Source: DASQGA01 sp963722715
GTDB lineage: Bacteria; Actinomycetota; Thermoleophilia; Gaiellales; Gaiellaceae
NCBI GenBank assembly: GCA_963722715.1
Contig: CAVROA010000013.1
Coordinates: forward strand, 35,227 to 99,226
Direction of reading: 5' to 3'
Length of the DNA stretch: 64,000 nucleotides
Of this stretch, positions 39,932-49,410 are shown piece after piece (positions within the stretch are counted from its first letter, which is position 1; each line of letters opens with the position of its first letter). A program made the translations under genes and the position numbers. The notes under the pieces were generated by a model. That model was not told the DNA's origin, ran no database searches, and saw nothing but the letters and a program-made list of their open reading frames with translations.

Positions 39932-42160
39932 TTGGAGCGCGGGCGGCCGCGTGATACGAAGTGGGACCTGCCGCCGCTTCTGTCTACCGAAGGCCTGGCT
40001 CGAGCCGCGAGCCGCCATCCCTGGCGGACGATCAGTGCCTGGTTGCTCGTCCTCGTGGTGTCGTTCGGGGTCATCGCGGTCTTCCTTGGTGATGCGCTGA
40101 CCAGCGAGAGCGACGTCACGAGCAACCCGGAGTCGAAGCAGGCGTACGAGCTCCTCGCCGAGCGGTTCCCGAACGAGCCCGAGCCGAGTGAGATCGTCGT
40201 CCTACGCTCGGACCGTTACACCGTCGACGATCCCGAGTTCGAGGAGAAGGCGCAGGCAGTCTTCGAGCGCGCTCGCCAGACGGGGGTCGTTGCCGACGCC
40301 GAGAGCTACTTCGCGTCGGGAGACGACTCCCTCGTCTCGGAGGACCGCCATGCCACGATCGTCCCGATCTTCCTTCGTACCGAGGAAATCGGCCCGCTCG
40401 TCGACACGGTGGAGGATGCGAACGGCGGCGGCTTCGACGTCTCGATCACGGGCAGCGTCACGAGCGACGCCGATTTCGAGAAGCTCTCGGAGGAGGACCT
40501 GCAGAAAGGGGAGCTGCTGATCGGGCTGCCGGCGGCGCTCATCATCCTCGTCCTCGTCTTCGGAGCCGTCGTCGCAGGACTGATCCCGGTGCTCCTGGCA
40601 CTGCTCGCGATCGTGGTCGCGGTCGCCCTGACCGCCCTCGTGGGCCAGGTGTTCGAGCTCTCGTTCTTCGTCGTGAACATGATCTCGGGCATGGGGCTCG
40701 CGCTCGGGATCGACTACTCGCTCTTCATCCTGTCGCGCTACCGGGAGGAGCGCGTCCACGGTCGCGAGAAGCCCGATGCCATCGCTGGTGCGGGCGCCAC
40801 CGCGAGCAGGGCGGTCCTCTTCAGCGGGATCGCGTTCGTGCTGGCCATGATCGGGATGGTGCTCGTGCCCGACACCATCCTCCGGAGCCTCGCGACGGGG
40901 GCCATCCTGGTCGGGATCGTCTCGGTCCTCGCCGCGCTGACGCTGCTCCCGGCGGTGCTCAGCCTGCTCGGCGACCGCGTCAACGCGCTGCGCGTCCCGC
41001 TCGTCGGCAGAAGCGCCGAGAACGCAGGCGCGGAAGGACGCTTCTGGTCGGCGGTGGTCAAGCGCGTCATGCGCCGCCCGGTCGCCAGCCTGGTCGTGGC
41101 TGGTGGCCTGCTCCTGGCGTTGGCGGTGCCGATTCTCGACATGAACACCGGCTTCGCGGGCATCAGCACGCTGCCCGACCGGTTCCCCTCCAAGCAAGGG
41201 TTCGCGGCCCTGTCGGAGGAGTTCCCACAGGCCGGGACGAACCCGATCGAGATCGTGATCGACGGGAACCTCGAGTCCCCGGCGGTGCAGCAGGGCGACG
41301 AGCGCTTACAGCAGCGGCTGGCAGACAACCCCATCTTTGGACCGGCCACGGTCGAGACGAACGACGAGGGCAACCTCGCCCGAATCACGGTTCCGGTCAC
41401 CGACTCGGCGAGCCCCGAGGCCTACGACGCGGTCAGATCGCTGCGAAGCGAGGACATTCCTGCCGCCTTCGCGGCCGCCGACGCACGGGTGCTCGTGACC
41501 GGCGAGTCCGCAGAGAACGTCGACTACTTCAACCTGATCGGAAGCTGGCTGCCGATCGTCTTCGCCTTCGTGCTCGGGCTCAGCTTCATCCTCCTGACGA
41601 TCGCGTTCCGCTCGGTCGTCGTCCCCGCGCTCGCGATCGCGCTCAACCTCCTCTCCGTGGGCGCGGCCTACGGGCTGCTCGTGCTCGTGTTCCAGAAAGG
41701 AGTCGGGAACGAGCTCTTCGGCTTCCAGCAGGTGGATGCGGTCGAGGCCTGGGTGCCGCTCTTCCTCTTCTCGGTGCTCTTCGGCCTCTCGATGGACTAC
41801 CAGGTCTTCCTGCTGAGCCGGATCCGGGAGCGGTTCACGGCCACCGGGGATACCGCCGGCGCAGTGGCGTTCGGGGTGGGATCGACCGCCCGGATCATCA
41901 CCGGCGCGGCGCTGATCATCGTCGCGGTCTTCGCCGGCTTTGCGGCCGGCGACCTCGTCATGTTCCAGCAGATGGGTTTCGGGGTCGCGGTCGCCCTCCT
42001 GATCGACGCGACCATTGTCCGCTCGGTGCTCGTGCCGGCCGCCATGACGCTCCTCGGAGATTGGAACTGGTACTTCCCCTCATGGCTCGCCTGGGTTCCG
42101 GAGCTCCAGGTCGAGGGGCACGAGCCTGCGCCCTCGGGTAGGCCCATTCCCGCCGAGTAG
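39932..42160 (+). CDS. MMPL/RND family membrane transporter
   Basis: TTG 39932, one base after the AAA stop, is the best start candidate; a CTG at 39968 is possible. The 742-residue protein has 12 membrane helices in two halves, each with a large extracytoplasmic loop. MMPL signs are MISGMGLALGIDYSLFILSRYREE in the first half and LFGLSMDYQVFLLSRIRERF in the second, each with the Asp-Tyr pair of the proton path. MMPL proteins export lipids, siderophores or hydrophobic compounds by proton antiport. The substrate is unknown, with no lipid synthesis genes next to it. Confidence 0.9.
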   Translation: MERGRPRDTKWDLPPLLSTEGLARAASRHPWRTISAWLLVLVVSFGVIAVFLGDALTSESDVTSNPESKQAYELLAERFPNEPEPSEIVVLRSDRYTVDDPEFEEKAQAVFERARQTGVVADAESYFASGDDSLVSEDRHATIVPIFLRTEEIGPLVDTVEDANGGGFDVSITGSVTSDADFEKLSEEDLQKGELLIGLPAALIILVLVFGAVVAGLIPVLLALLAIVVAVALTALVGQVFELSFFVVNMISGMGLALGIDYSLFILSRYREERVHGREKPDAIAGAGATASRAVLFSGIAFVLAMIGMVLVPDTILRSLATGAILVGIVSVLAALTLLPAVLSLLGDRVNALRVPLVGRSAENAGAEGRFWSAVVKRVMRRPVASLVVAGGLLLALAVPILDMNTGFAGISTLPDRFPSKQGFAALSEEFPQAGTNPIEIVIDGNLESPAVQQGDERLQQRLADNPIFGPATVETNDEGNLARITVPVTDSASPEAYDAVRSLRSEDIPAAFAAADARVLVTGESAENVDYFNLIGSWLPIVFAFVLGLSFILLTIAFRSVVVPALAIALNLLSVGAAYGLLVLVFQKGVGNELFGFQQVDAVEAWVPLFLFSVLFGLSMDYQVFLLSRIRERFTATGDTAGAVAFGVGSTARIITGAALIIVAVFAGFAAGDLVMFQQMGFGVAVALLIDATIVRSVLVPAAMTLLGDWNWYFPSWLAWVPELQVEGHEPAPSGRPIPAE

Positions 42161-42172
42161 GCTTCCGCCCGG

Positions 42173-44104
42173 ATGGCGGAGGTGATCTGGGAGCCGAGCC
42201 CCGAGGTGCTCGAGCGCGCGAACGTCGTCCGCTTCATGCGCCGCCACGGCTTCGATGACTACCGGGAGTTCCAGCAGCGCTCGCAGGACGACCCGGACTG
42301 GTTCTGGCCCGCCGCAATCGAGGACATGGACCTCGATTTCCGCGAGCCGTGGAGCAAGGTCGTCGATCTCTCGCGCGGGCCCGAGTGGGCGACCTGGTTC
42401 GACGGCGGGAAGCTGAACATCGCCTGGAACTGCGTCCACCGGTGGGCGGAGCGGACGCCCGAGGCGGAGGCGGCCGTGTTCCGCGGCGAGAACGGCGACC
42501 GGCGCACCGTGACCTTCGCGGAGCTCTCCCGGGAGGTGACGCGATTCGCCGAGGGGCTGGCCGCGCTCGGTGTCGGCGCGGGCGACGCGGTCGCGCTCTT
42601 CCTTCCGATGTCGCTGGAGGTCGCGATCGCCTCGCACGCCTGTGCGCACCTCGGGGCGATCCAGGTGCCGGTCTTCTCGGGCTTCGCCGCCCCGGCTGTC
42701 GCCGCCAGGCTCGTGGACTCGGAGGCGAAGGTGGTCGTGACGGCCGACGGCTCGTTTCGACGCGGGCGCGAGGTCCCGATGAAGGAGATCGTCGACGAGG
42801 CGGTGGCGTCGGCGCCGACGGTCGAGCATGTCGTCGTCTGGAGCCGGCTCGGCCGGGAGGACGTGCCGATGAAGCCTGGTCGCGACCTCAGCTGGACCGA
42901 GGTCACCGCCGGACAGCCGGGCGAGCTGGAGCCGGCCTGGGTGGACTCCGAGACGCCGTACCTACTCGCCTACACGTCGGGCACGACCGGGCAGCCGAAG
43001 GGCGTCGTTCACGTCCAGGGCGGGTTCCTGGTCTCGATCGCCAGGGAGGTCGCCTACCAGGCGGATGCGGGCACGGCAGACACCATCCTCTTCTCGACGG
43101 ACATGGGCTGGATCATGGGCCCGTGGATGGTCGTGGGCGGCGGCGCTCTCGGATCGAGGCTCGTCTTCATGGAGGGCGCGCCGGATCGACCGCACGACCG
43201 CCTCTGGACGCTGATCGAGGAGGAGCGTGTGACGGTGCTCGGCTGCTCGCCGACCCTGATCCGAGCCCTCCTCCAGCACGGCGACCCGGAGAGCGACCTC
43301 TCCTCCCTCCGCACGATCGTGACGACCGGTGAGCCGTGGAACCCGGAGCCGTACCGCTGGCTCTTCGAGCAGGTGGGCGGTGGCCGCTGCCCGATCATCA
43401 ACTGCTCCGGCGGCACGGAGGTGGGAGCGTGCTTTCTCTCTCCCACGCCTGCGACCCCGATCAAGTCCTGCTCGCTCGGCGGCCCCGCGCTCGGGATGGC
43501 CATGGACGTCGTCGACGCAGACGGGCGCCCGGTGCGCGGCGAGGTGGGCGAGCTCGTCTGCCGGAAGCCGTTTCCCGGCATGACCCGCGGGATCTGGAAG
43601 GATCCGGAGCGCTACCTGGATGCGTACTGGCGCCGCCTGCCCGGGATCTGGGTGCACGGCGACTGGGCGTCCGTCGACGAGGACGGCTACTGGTTCCTCC
43701 ACGGGCGCTCGGATGACACCCTGAACCTCGCCGGGAAGCGCATCGGCCCCGCCGAGATCGAGTCGGCCGTGGTGAGCCATCCGGCGGTGACGGAAGCCGC
43801 GGCCGTCGGCATCCCGCACGAGGTCAAGGGCGAGGTCGCCTGGGTCTTCTGCACGCTCCGCCCGGGCGTGGAGGCGACCGAGGAGCTCGCGGCCGAGATC
43901 GGGAAAGCAGCCGCCGAGGAGCTGGGGAAGGCCTTCCGGCCCGATCGCGTCATCTTCGTCCCGGCGCTGCCGAAGACCCGGAGCGCGAAGATCGTCCGCC
44001 GGGCGGTTCGTGCCAGGGCTCTGGGCGAGGATCCCGGCGATCTCTCGTCGCTCGAGAATCCGGAGTCGCTCGACGACATCGCACGAGCGGTGAAAGGGCC
44101 CTGA
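42173..44104 (+). CDS. Acetyl-CoA synthetase-like AMP-forming acyl-CoA ligase
   Basis: The 643 residues follow the Acs layout: an N-terminal FWPAAIEDMDLDFREPWSKVVDLSRGP..FDGGKLNIAWNCVHRW, the ATP loop YTSGTTGQPKGVVH near residue 270, SGGTEVGACF, HGDWASVDEDGYWFLHGRSDDTLNLAGKRIGPAEIES, and KTRSAKIVRRAVRA with the catalytic Lys that is often acetylated. It activates acetate or another short acid to the CoA thioester. Details of the acyl pocket cannot be read. It ends 51 bases before nadE, with a hairpin between. Confidence 0.9.
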   Translation: MAEVIWEPSPEVLERANVVRFMRRHGFDDYREFQQRSQDDPDWFWPAAIEDMDLDFREPWSKVVDLSRGPEWATWFDGGKLNIAWNCVHRWAERTPEAEAAVFRGENGDRRTVTFAELSREVTRFAEGLAALGVGAGDAVALFLPMSLEVAIASHACAHLGAIQVPVFSGFAAPAVAARLVDSEAKVVVTADGSFRRGREVPMKEIVDEAVASAPTVEHVVVWSRLGREDVPMKPGRDLSWTEVTAGQPGELEPAWVDSETPYLLAYTSGTTGQPKGVVHVQGGFLVSIAREVAYQADAGTADTILFSTDMGWIMGPWMVVGGGALGSRLVFMEGAPDRPHDRLWTLIEEERVTVLGCSPTLIRALLQHGDPESDLSSLRTIVTTGEPWNPEPYRWLFEQVGGGRCPIINCSGGTEVGACFLSPTPATPIKSCSLGGPALGMAMDVVDADGRPVRGEVGELVCRKPFPGMTRGIWKDPERYLDAYWRRLPGIWVHGDWASVDEDGYWFLHGRSDDTLNLAGKRIGPAEIESAVVSHPAVTEAAAVGIPHEVKGEVAWVFCTLRPGVEATEELAAEIGKAAAEELGKAFRPDRVIFVPALPKTRSAKIVRRAVRARALGEDPGDLSSLENPESLDDIARAVKGP

Positions 44105-44112
44105 TTGCTTCT

Positions 44113-44152
44113 GGTTTTCGCCGTTGAGGCGAAAACCGCTAGACTAAAGGAG
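44113..44152 (+). promoter_or_regulatory. Perfect inverted repeat, -10 box and Shine-Dalgarno before nadE
   Basis: GGTTTTCGCC (44113-44122) and GGCGAAAACC (44128-44137) are a perfect 10-bp inverted repeat with a 5-base loop. TAGACT (44140-44145) is a -10 box just after it, so the repeat occupies the -35/spacer zone. AAAGGAG (44146-44152) is the ribosome site. The repeat may be an operator for nadE or the terminator of the upstream gene. Confidence 0.5.
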
Positions 44153-44154
44153 CC

Positions 44155-45873
44155 ATGCGCCTCGCGCTCGCGCAGATCAATACCGTCGTCGGTGACCTCG
44201 ACGGCAATCGCGACCGCATTCTGATGCGGCTCGCCGAGGCGCGGGACGCGGGCGCCGACCTGGTTCTTTTCCCGGAGCTCGCGGTCACCGGCTACCCGCC
44301 CGAGGACCTCCTCCTCCGGCCGAGCTTCCTGCGGGCCGCCGAGCAAAGCCTCGCGCTGGTCGCCCGCGAGGCCCGCGGAGTGACGGCGCTCGTTGGAGCA
44401 CCCCTGCTCGACGGCGATCTCTTCAACGCCTGCGCGGTCTGCGCGGACGGCGAGGTCAAGGGCTTCTACCGCAAGCGCTTCCTGCCGAACTACGGGGTCT
44501 TCGACGAGGATCGGTACTTCCAGGCCGGGCACGACCTGCTCCTGCTCCGGTTCGGAGAGACGCTCGTCGGCCCGACGATCTGCGAGGACATCTGGCAGCC
44601 CGGCCCGCCCGCGACGGAGCTCGCCCTCGCGGGCGCCCACGTGCTCGCGAACATCTCGGCCTCGCCGTTCCATCTCGGCAAGGGACGCGAGCGCGAGCAG
44701 ATGCTCGCCACCCGAGCGCGGGACAATGTCTGCTGGGTCGCCCTCGTGAACGCCGTCGGCGCCCAGGACGAGTTGGTCTTCGACGGCCACAGCGTCGTGC
44801 TCGACCAGGACGGCGACGTGGTCGTCCGCGGCCCGGCGTTCGAGGAGGCGCTGCTCGTCGTCGACATCGACCCGTCCACGACCATCGCCCGCAGGCTGTC
44901 GGACGCGCGGCGGCGGGCACTCGCCCGCGAGCAGTCGGGCGCCGTCGATCCGCCCGTGATCGAGATCGGCGCGGCCGTGCCCACGAACGGGAAGCCTGCC
45001 GCGCCGGTCGTCGCGCCGCTCCTCGAGGAGCTCGAGCAGATGCGGCTGGCGCTGGAGCTCGGACTCCGCGACTACGCCCAGAAGAACGGCTTCCGGGAAG
45101 TCGTCCTGGGGATTTCGGGCGGCATCGACTCCGCCCTCACGGCAGCGCTGGCGTGCGAGGCGCTCGGCCCCGAGCACGTCGTCTGCGTCTCGATGCCGTC
45201 CCGCTACAGCTCCGACGAGACGCGCGCCGATGCGAGGAGGGTCGCCGAGAGCCTCGGGGCCCGATACCTCGAGCTTTCGATCGAGCCCGTGGTCGAGAGC
45301 CTGAACGCGGTCCTGGCGGAGCCTTTCGCCGGCACCGAGCCCGGGCTCGCCGAGGAGAACCTGCAGGCCCGGGCGCGGGGAGTCATCCTCATGGCGCTCT
45401 CGAACAAGTTCGGCTGGCTCCTGCTTGCAACCGGGAACAAGAGCGAGCTCTCGGTCGGATACGCGACCCTGTACGGGGACATGGCGGGAGGTTTCGCGCT
45501 TCTGAAGGACGTCTACAAAACAGATGTGTTCCGGCTGGCACGGCACCTGAACGAAAGGGCCGGGCGCGAGCTCATCCCGGCCAGCGTCATCGAGCGGGCG
45601 CCGAGCGCTGAGCTGCGAGAGAACCAGCTCGACCAGGACTCGCTTCCTCCCTACGACGTCCTGGATCGCGTGCTCGAGGCCTACGTCGAGCACGACCTTT
45701 CTCGTGAGGAGCTCTCCAACGACGGATTCGAGCCCGGCCTCGTGGAACGCGCGCTCACGATGGTCGATCGAGCCGAGTACAAGCGCCGCCAGGCGCCGCC
45801 CGGGGTGAAGCTCCGCCCCAAGGCCTTCGGGCGGGACCGCAGGGTTCCGATCACAAACCGCTGGAGCGGCTGA
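44155..45873 (+). CDS. nadE: Glutamine-dependent NAD+ synthetase
   Basis: The 572 residues join an N-terminal nitrilase/glutaminase domain (LALAQINTVVGDLDGN, Glu in LFPELAVTGYPPEDLL, Lys in YRKRFLPNYGVFDEDRYF, Cys in GPTICEDIWQPG) to a C-terminal NAD synthetase domain (VVLGISGGIDSALTAALA with the PP-loop, and LLLATGNKSELSVGYATLYGDMAGGFALLKDVYKTDVFRLA). It makes NAD+ from deamido-NAD+, ATP and glutamine in the cytosol. The catalytic residues of both halves are visible and the length is normal. The next gene starts 4 bases after its stop. Confidence 0.96.
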   Translation: MRLALAQINTVVGDLDGNRDRILMRLAEARDAGADLVLFPELAVTGYPPEDLLLRPSFLRAAEQSLALVAREARGVTALVGAPLLDGDLFNACAVCADGEVKGFYRKRFLPNYGVFDEDRYFQAGHDLLLLRFGETLVGPTICEDIWQPGPPATELALAGAHVLANISASPFHLGKGREREQMLATRARDNVCWVALVNAVGAQDELVFDGHSVVLDQDGDVVVRGPAFEEALLVVDIDPSTTIARRLSDARRRALAREQSGAVDPPVIEIGAAVPTNGKPAAPVVAPLLEELEQMRLALELGLRDYAQKNGFREVVLGISGGIDSALTAALACEALGPEHVVCVSMPSRYSSDETRADARRVAESLGARYLELSIEPVVESLNAVLAEPFAGTEPGLAEENLQARARGVILMALSNKFGWLLLATGNKSELSVGYATLYGDMAGGFALLKDVYKTDVFRLARHLNERAGRELIPASVIERAPSAELRENQLDQDSLPPYDVLDRVLEAYVEHDLSREELSNDGFEPGLVERALTMVDRAEYKRRQAPPGVKLRPKAFGRDRRVPITNRWSG

Positions 45874-45877
45874 GTCG

Positions 45878-46225
45878 ATGGATGCGAAACTCGAACGCCA
45901 GGCGAAGAACGAAGCACTTTTCCGGGAGGTCAACGAGCGCCTCGAAAGCGTCGCCAAGCAGGCGGAGGAGCGCGGGTGGCCGCCGGAGGACGGCTGCTTC
46001 GAGTTCCATTGCGAATGCGGAGAGTGCCCGGAGAAGGTGCGGATGACGATCGCGGAGTACGAGTCCGTGCGGTCCCAGGACGACCGCTTCGCGCTCCAAC
46101 CGGGCCACGACACTCCCGAGCTCGAGGGGGTCGTCGAACGGACCGAGCGCTACGTCATCGTCGACAAGTACGGGGCCGCCGAGGCCATCGTCGCGGACGA
46201 CCCTCGAGGCGCCCCGAAGTCCTAA
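45878..46225 (+). CDS. Conserved small Cys-rich protein
   Basis: The 115 residues have a helical N-terminus (LERQAKNEALFREVNERLE), then a cysteine cluster CFEFHCECGEC (Cys40, Cys45, Cys47, Cys50, His44), which could hold zinc or an Fe-S centre. MTIAEYESVRSQDDRFALQPGHD and VVERTERYVIVDKYG follow. Proteins with this pattern are common as hypotheticals in Actinomycetota; no function is known. It lies 4 bases after nadE on the same strand, so it is likely cotranscribed, and its end overlaps the Mug-type glycosylase gene by 4 bases on the other strand. Confidence 0.75.
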   Translation: MDAKLERQAKNEALFREVNERLESVAKQAEERGWPPEDGCFEFHCECGECPEKVRMTIAEYESVRSQDDRFALQPGHDTPELEGVVERTERYVIVDKYGAAEAIVADDPRGAPKS

Positions 46226-46728
46226 TCACCCAGGTGGTCGTGGAGCGCCGTGAACCACTGCAGGCGCTCCTCGTAGGGCACGGCGGCGTTCGCCGGCGAC
46301 GTCGAGGGCAGGACGAACAGCCAGGTGTCGGCGAGCCGCCGGTCCTGGAGGCCGAGCTCGGGCCGCTCGCGGAACGCGCCTTCGTAGGCGGCTTTGCCGA
46401 CGAAGGCAATGCCTTCGGGGCGTAGCTCGGCTGCGATCTGCTCCAGGCGCTCGGCGGAGCCCGCGAAGTCGGCGCGGCGCAGGTCGCCGCTCCCCCGCGT
46501 CGTCCGCGGCGCGGCGTTGGTCAGCCCGTAGCCGAGAGCGAGCAGCGACCACTGCTCGCTCGGGTCAAGCAGGCGGGGCGTGAAGCCGGCAGCGGCGAGC
46601 AGTCGCCAGAAGTCGTTCCGAGGGTTGGCGAAGTGAGCACCGGCATCAGCGGACCGGAATCCAGGGTTGATCCCGCAGAAGATGAGACGAAGACCCGGGC
46701 CGAGGATGTCGGGCACTGCCGACGTCAC
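46222..46728 (-). CDS. mug: Mug-type G/U mismatch-specific DNA glycosylase
   Basis: GTG 46728 overlaps the upstream gene's stop by four bases. The 168 residues have the Mug hallmarks: LIFCGINPGFRSADAGAHFANPRNDFWRLLAAAGF with the catalytic-site GINPG, GYGLTNAAPRTTRGSGDL and the DNA-intercalation-loop region LPSTSPANAAVP. Mug removes uracil or ethenocytosine paired with guanine. The protein is cytosolic. The partner gene upstream (beta-propeller-like) does not suggest a specific repair operon. Confidence 0.88.
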   Translation of the reverse strand: MTSAVPDILGPGLRLIFCGINPGFRSADAGAHFANPRNDFWRLLAAAGFTPRLLDPSEQWSLLALGYGLTNAAPRTTRGSGDLRRADFAGSAERLEQIAAELRPEGIAFVGKAAYEGAFRERPELGLQDRRLADTWLFVLPSTSPANAAVPYEERLQWFTALHDHLGD

Positions 46729-47909
46729 GAGACCTCGACCTTCGCGGCAACGCCTCCCGCCAGCCATGCGACCCCTTCCTGGACGAGCGCAACGTGCAGC
46801 TCGTGACGGCCCGGGCGCTCCGGAGCCAGGAGACGCACGGTGCACAGGGCGGTCTCGCCGGCGCGGATGGCGCCCGGAAGCGGGGACCACAGGCAGCGGG
46901 CCGGGGCCGCCCAGCCCGATGCGATCGAAACCGGGTAGGGCGGCACGGTCGCCAGTGGCGCACGGCCGAGGTTCGTCACGCTGCAGTGGACGTCCGCGAG
47001 CTCGCCACACCGCAGCCGGCGCAGCTCGCCGAGCTGGATCGCGGCCCGGAGATCGGCCGATGCGAGCACGGGCATGCGAGATTGCGACGGGGCTGAGGTT
47101 GCGAGCGTCCGCGTCGCGCCCCTGGGCAGCGCCAGCAGGTCGTAGACCTCCCGCACCGGCAGCTCGACTCGATCCACGAGCGCGAGCCCCGCCCGCGAGA
47201 GCACGGCCACGCTCGCGAAGCCCTCTTCCCCACGGCGGACGCTTTCGCCCACGTACACGTGATCGCCCGCGACGGCGATCCCGCGCGTCCAGCCAGAGAG
47301 CCGGACGCGGCGCTCGACCCGGCCCCCGGCGGTGAGGGCGACGAGATCGGAGCGCCCAGAGTCGCAGAGGAGCAGGCGGCCGTCGACCACTCTCGGTGAA
47401 TGAGGGGAGCTGAAGCCCGCTGCGACGACCGAGTCGGACGCCGCGTCCAGCAGCACGCCCATGCCGGCGCGAGGACGCACGGCCCACTCGCGGTGGCCGG
47501 CGAAGTGGCCGAACGCCGTCACGAGCACCCGGCTCCCGTGCGCGACGACGCCGTTCAGGTGCCGGCAGTCGCCGGTCCCCGGAGGCTCCCAGCGTCGGAC
47601 CACGTGCCCTGCGCCATCGATCCAGAGGACCGCATTGCCGAGCGTGGAAACCGCGACCAGGAGCTCCTCGTCCCAGGCGAGGTCGTGCGGGTCGGCGAGC
47701 CCCGCCACCGCGAGTCTCTTGTCGAGCCCGCCCGGCCCGTAGAGCAGGACCTCCCCCGTGCTGGCCGTCTCGGCGGGATCGAACCGCGCGCGGGCGATGC
47801 GGCCTCCGGCCCACGCGAGCCCCGTTGTCGGGAGGCGGTCGACCTGCTCGACCCGGCTTCCGTCGAGGAGCACGAGCCCCTCGTCGAGGCACGAGACCGC
47901 GATCTCCAT
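46725..47909 (-). CDS. Beta-propeller-like protein (DUF4915-type) with C-terminal beta domain
   Basis: ATG 47909 gives 394 residues without signal peptide. Repeats of the form GLADPHDLAWDEELLVAVSTLGN, HLNGVVAHGSRVLVTAFGHF, SSPHSPRVVDGRLLLCDSGRSDLVAL and LSGWTRGIAVAGDHVYVGES resemble blades of a six-bladed propeller, as in the TIGR03032/DUF4915 group. Residues about 300-394 form a separate beta-rich unit (CSVTNLGRAPLATVPPYPVSIASGW, AGETALCTVRLLAPERPGRHELHVAL) like CARDB or Wzt-type carbohydrate domains. A glycan-linked role is plausible, not shown. It is divergent from the desulfurase-like gene, 37 bases apart. Confidence 0.65.
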   Translation of the reverse strand: MEIAVSCLDEGLVLLDGSRVEQVDRLPTTGLAWAGGRIARARFDPAETASTGEVLLYGPGGLDKRLAVAGLADPHDLAWDEELLVAVSTLGNAVLWIDGAGHVVRRWEPPGTGDCRHLNGVVAHGSRVLVTAFGHFAGHREWAVRPRAGMGVLLDAASDSVVAAGFSSPHSPRVVDGRLLLCDSGRSDLVALTAGGRVERRVRLSGWTRGIAVAGDHVYVGESVRRGEEGFASVAVLSRAGLALVDRVELPVREVYDLLALPRGATRTLATSAPSQSRMPVLASADLRAAIQLGELRRLRCGELADVHCSVTNLGRAPLATVPPYPVSIASGWAAPARCLWSPLPGAIRAGETALCTVRLLAPERPGRHELHVALVQEGVAWLAGGVAAKVEVS

Positions 47910-47946
47910 CAGGCGATCTTGACGAATTGCGCTAGCGTCACCCGGC

Positions 47947-49410
47947 GTGAACACCGTCACCTTCGACGTCGCCGCCGTCCGCGGACGCTTCTCTGCCCTG
48001 GCCCGGCCGACCGCGTTCTTCGACGGGCCCGGCGGGACGCAGGTCCCGGACTCCGTGATCGAGGCGATGGCTTCGTATCTGCGCGAGTCGAATGCCAACC
48101 TGGGTGGGCCATTCGAGACGAGCCGCAGAAGCGACGAGGTCGTGGCGGCCGCACACGAGCGGGCGGCGCGGTTCCTCGGGGCCACCCCGGATGAGGTCGG
48201 CTTCGGGGCCAACATGACAACGCTGAACTTCGCGCTCTCGCGGGCCGCTGGACGCGATTTTCAAAGCGGCGACGAGATCCTCGTCACGCGGCTGGATCAC
48301 GACGCGAACGTTGCGCCCTGGCTCGAGCTGGCTCGCGACCACGACCTGCTGGTGCGGTTCGTCGACATCTATGAGGAGGACTGCACGCTCGGGGTCCTCG
48401 ACCTCGAGCGCCAGCTCTCGGACCGGACCCGGGTAGTCGCCTACCCATGGGCTTCGAACGCGGTCGGCACGGTGACGGACGTGCGGCGGATCGCCGACCT
48501 CGCGCACGAGGCGGGCGCTCTCGCTTGGATCGACGCCGTGCACTATGCGCCGCACGGCCCCATCGACGTGGCCGCCGTTGACGCCGACGTCCTCATCTGC
48601 TCGCCCTACAAGTTCTTCGGCCCGCACCTGGGCCTGTTCTTCGGCCGGGCGGAGGTGCTCAGGCGGCTCCGTCCGTACAAGGTTCGACCCGCTGACGACC
48701 ACCCCGCCGCGCACCGCTTCGAGACCGGAACGCTCTCACACGAGGCACTCGCCGGCTTCGTGGCAGCCGTCGACTACATCGAGTCGATCGGGTGGGAGGC
48801 GATCACGGCCCACGAGCGAGTGCTCGGAGAGCGCTTTCTGGCCGGCCTGCCCGACGGAGTCAGGCTGTACGGACTTCCGACGATGGAAGGCAGGACACCG
48901 ACCTTCGCGATCACGCTCGAGTCGCACGCTCCGGACGCGGTCGCCGCGCACCTCGCCGAGCGCGACATCGCGGTCTGGTCGGGGAACTACTACGCCCTCG
49001 AGATCATGGAGCGGCTCGGTCTCCCGGACGGCGCCGTGCGGATCGGCTTCGTCCATTACAACACCGCAGAGGAGGTCGACCGGCTCCTGGAAGAGCTCGG
49101 GCGGCTCGCAGCGATGAGCGTTCACATCTGGTGGGCCCAGAACGACGGCATGTCGGGCCATGTCTGGCTCGGCCCGCGCGAGCTCGATCTGCTCCGCCAG
49201 GAGATGCTCCTCCAGGGGATGGCCGAGTCGTTTCCGGTCGAGAAGCTCGAGCCCGAGGACGAGTCGCGGATCACGCCCCAGGAGATCGAGGGCGCCCTGG
49301 CCGTCGCGGAGGAAAACCCCACGGCCCTCCCGGATCCGAAGCTCTGGCGCGACTGGCTCGCCTTCCTGGACGGCGCCCGCCACAAGGGCGGCCTCGTCCT
49401 GCGGGCCTAG
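47947..49410 (+). CDS. Cysteine-desulfurase-like class V aminotransferase with C-terminal extension
   Basis: The 487 residues start with a PLP class V fold: FFDGPGGTQVPDSVIEAMASYL, ANLGGPFETSR, LDHDANVAPW, WASNAVGTVTDV, WIDAVHYAPHG and the PLP lysine in LICSPYKFFGPHLG. This matches the VC1184-type cysteine desulfurase family (about 390-400 residues). From residue 390 an unrelated 98-residue piece follows, starting MSVHIWWAQNDGMSGHVWLG, which looks like a separate small protein. Either a fusion, or one extra base near 49113 hides a TGA overlapping an ATGA junction. GTG 47947 is the start. Confidence 0.8.
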   Translation: MNTVTFDVAAVRGRFSALARPTAFFDGPGGTQVPDSVIEAMASYLRESNANLGGPFETSRRSDEVVAAAHERAARFLGATPDEVGFGANMTTLNFALSRAAGRDFQSGDEILVTRLDHDANVAPWLELARDHDLLVRFVDIYEEDCTLGVLDLERQLSDRTRVVAYPWASNAVGTVTDVRRIADLAHEAGALAWIDAVHYAPHGPIDVAAVDADVLICSPYKFFGPHLGLFFGRAEVLRRLRPYKVRPADDHPAAHRFETGTLSHEALAGFVAAVDYIESIGWEAITAHERVLGERFLAGLPDGVRLYGLPTMEGRTPTFAITLESHAPDAVAAHLAERDIAVWSGNYYALEIMERLGLPDGAVRIGFVHYNTAEEVDRLLEELGRLAAMSVHIWWAQNDGMSGHVWLGPRELDLLRQEMLLQGMAESFPVEKLEPEDESRITPQEIEGALAVAEENPTALPDPKLWRDWLAFLDGARHKGGLVLRA

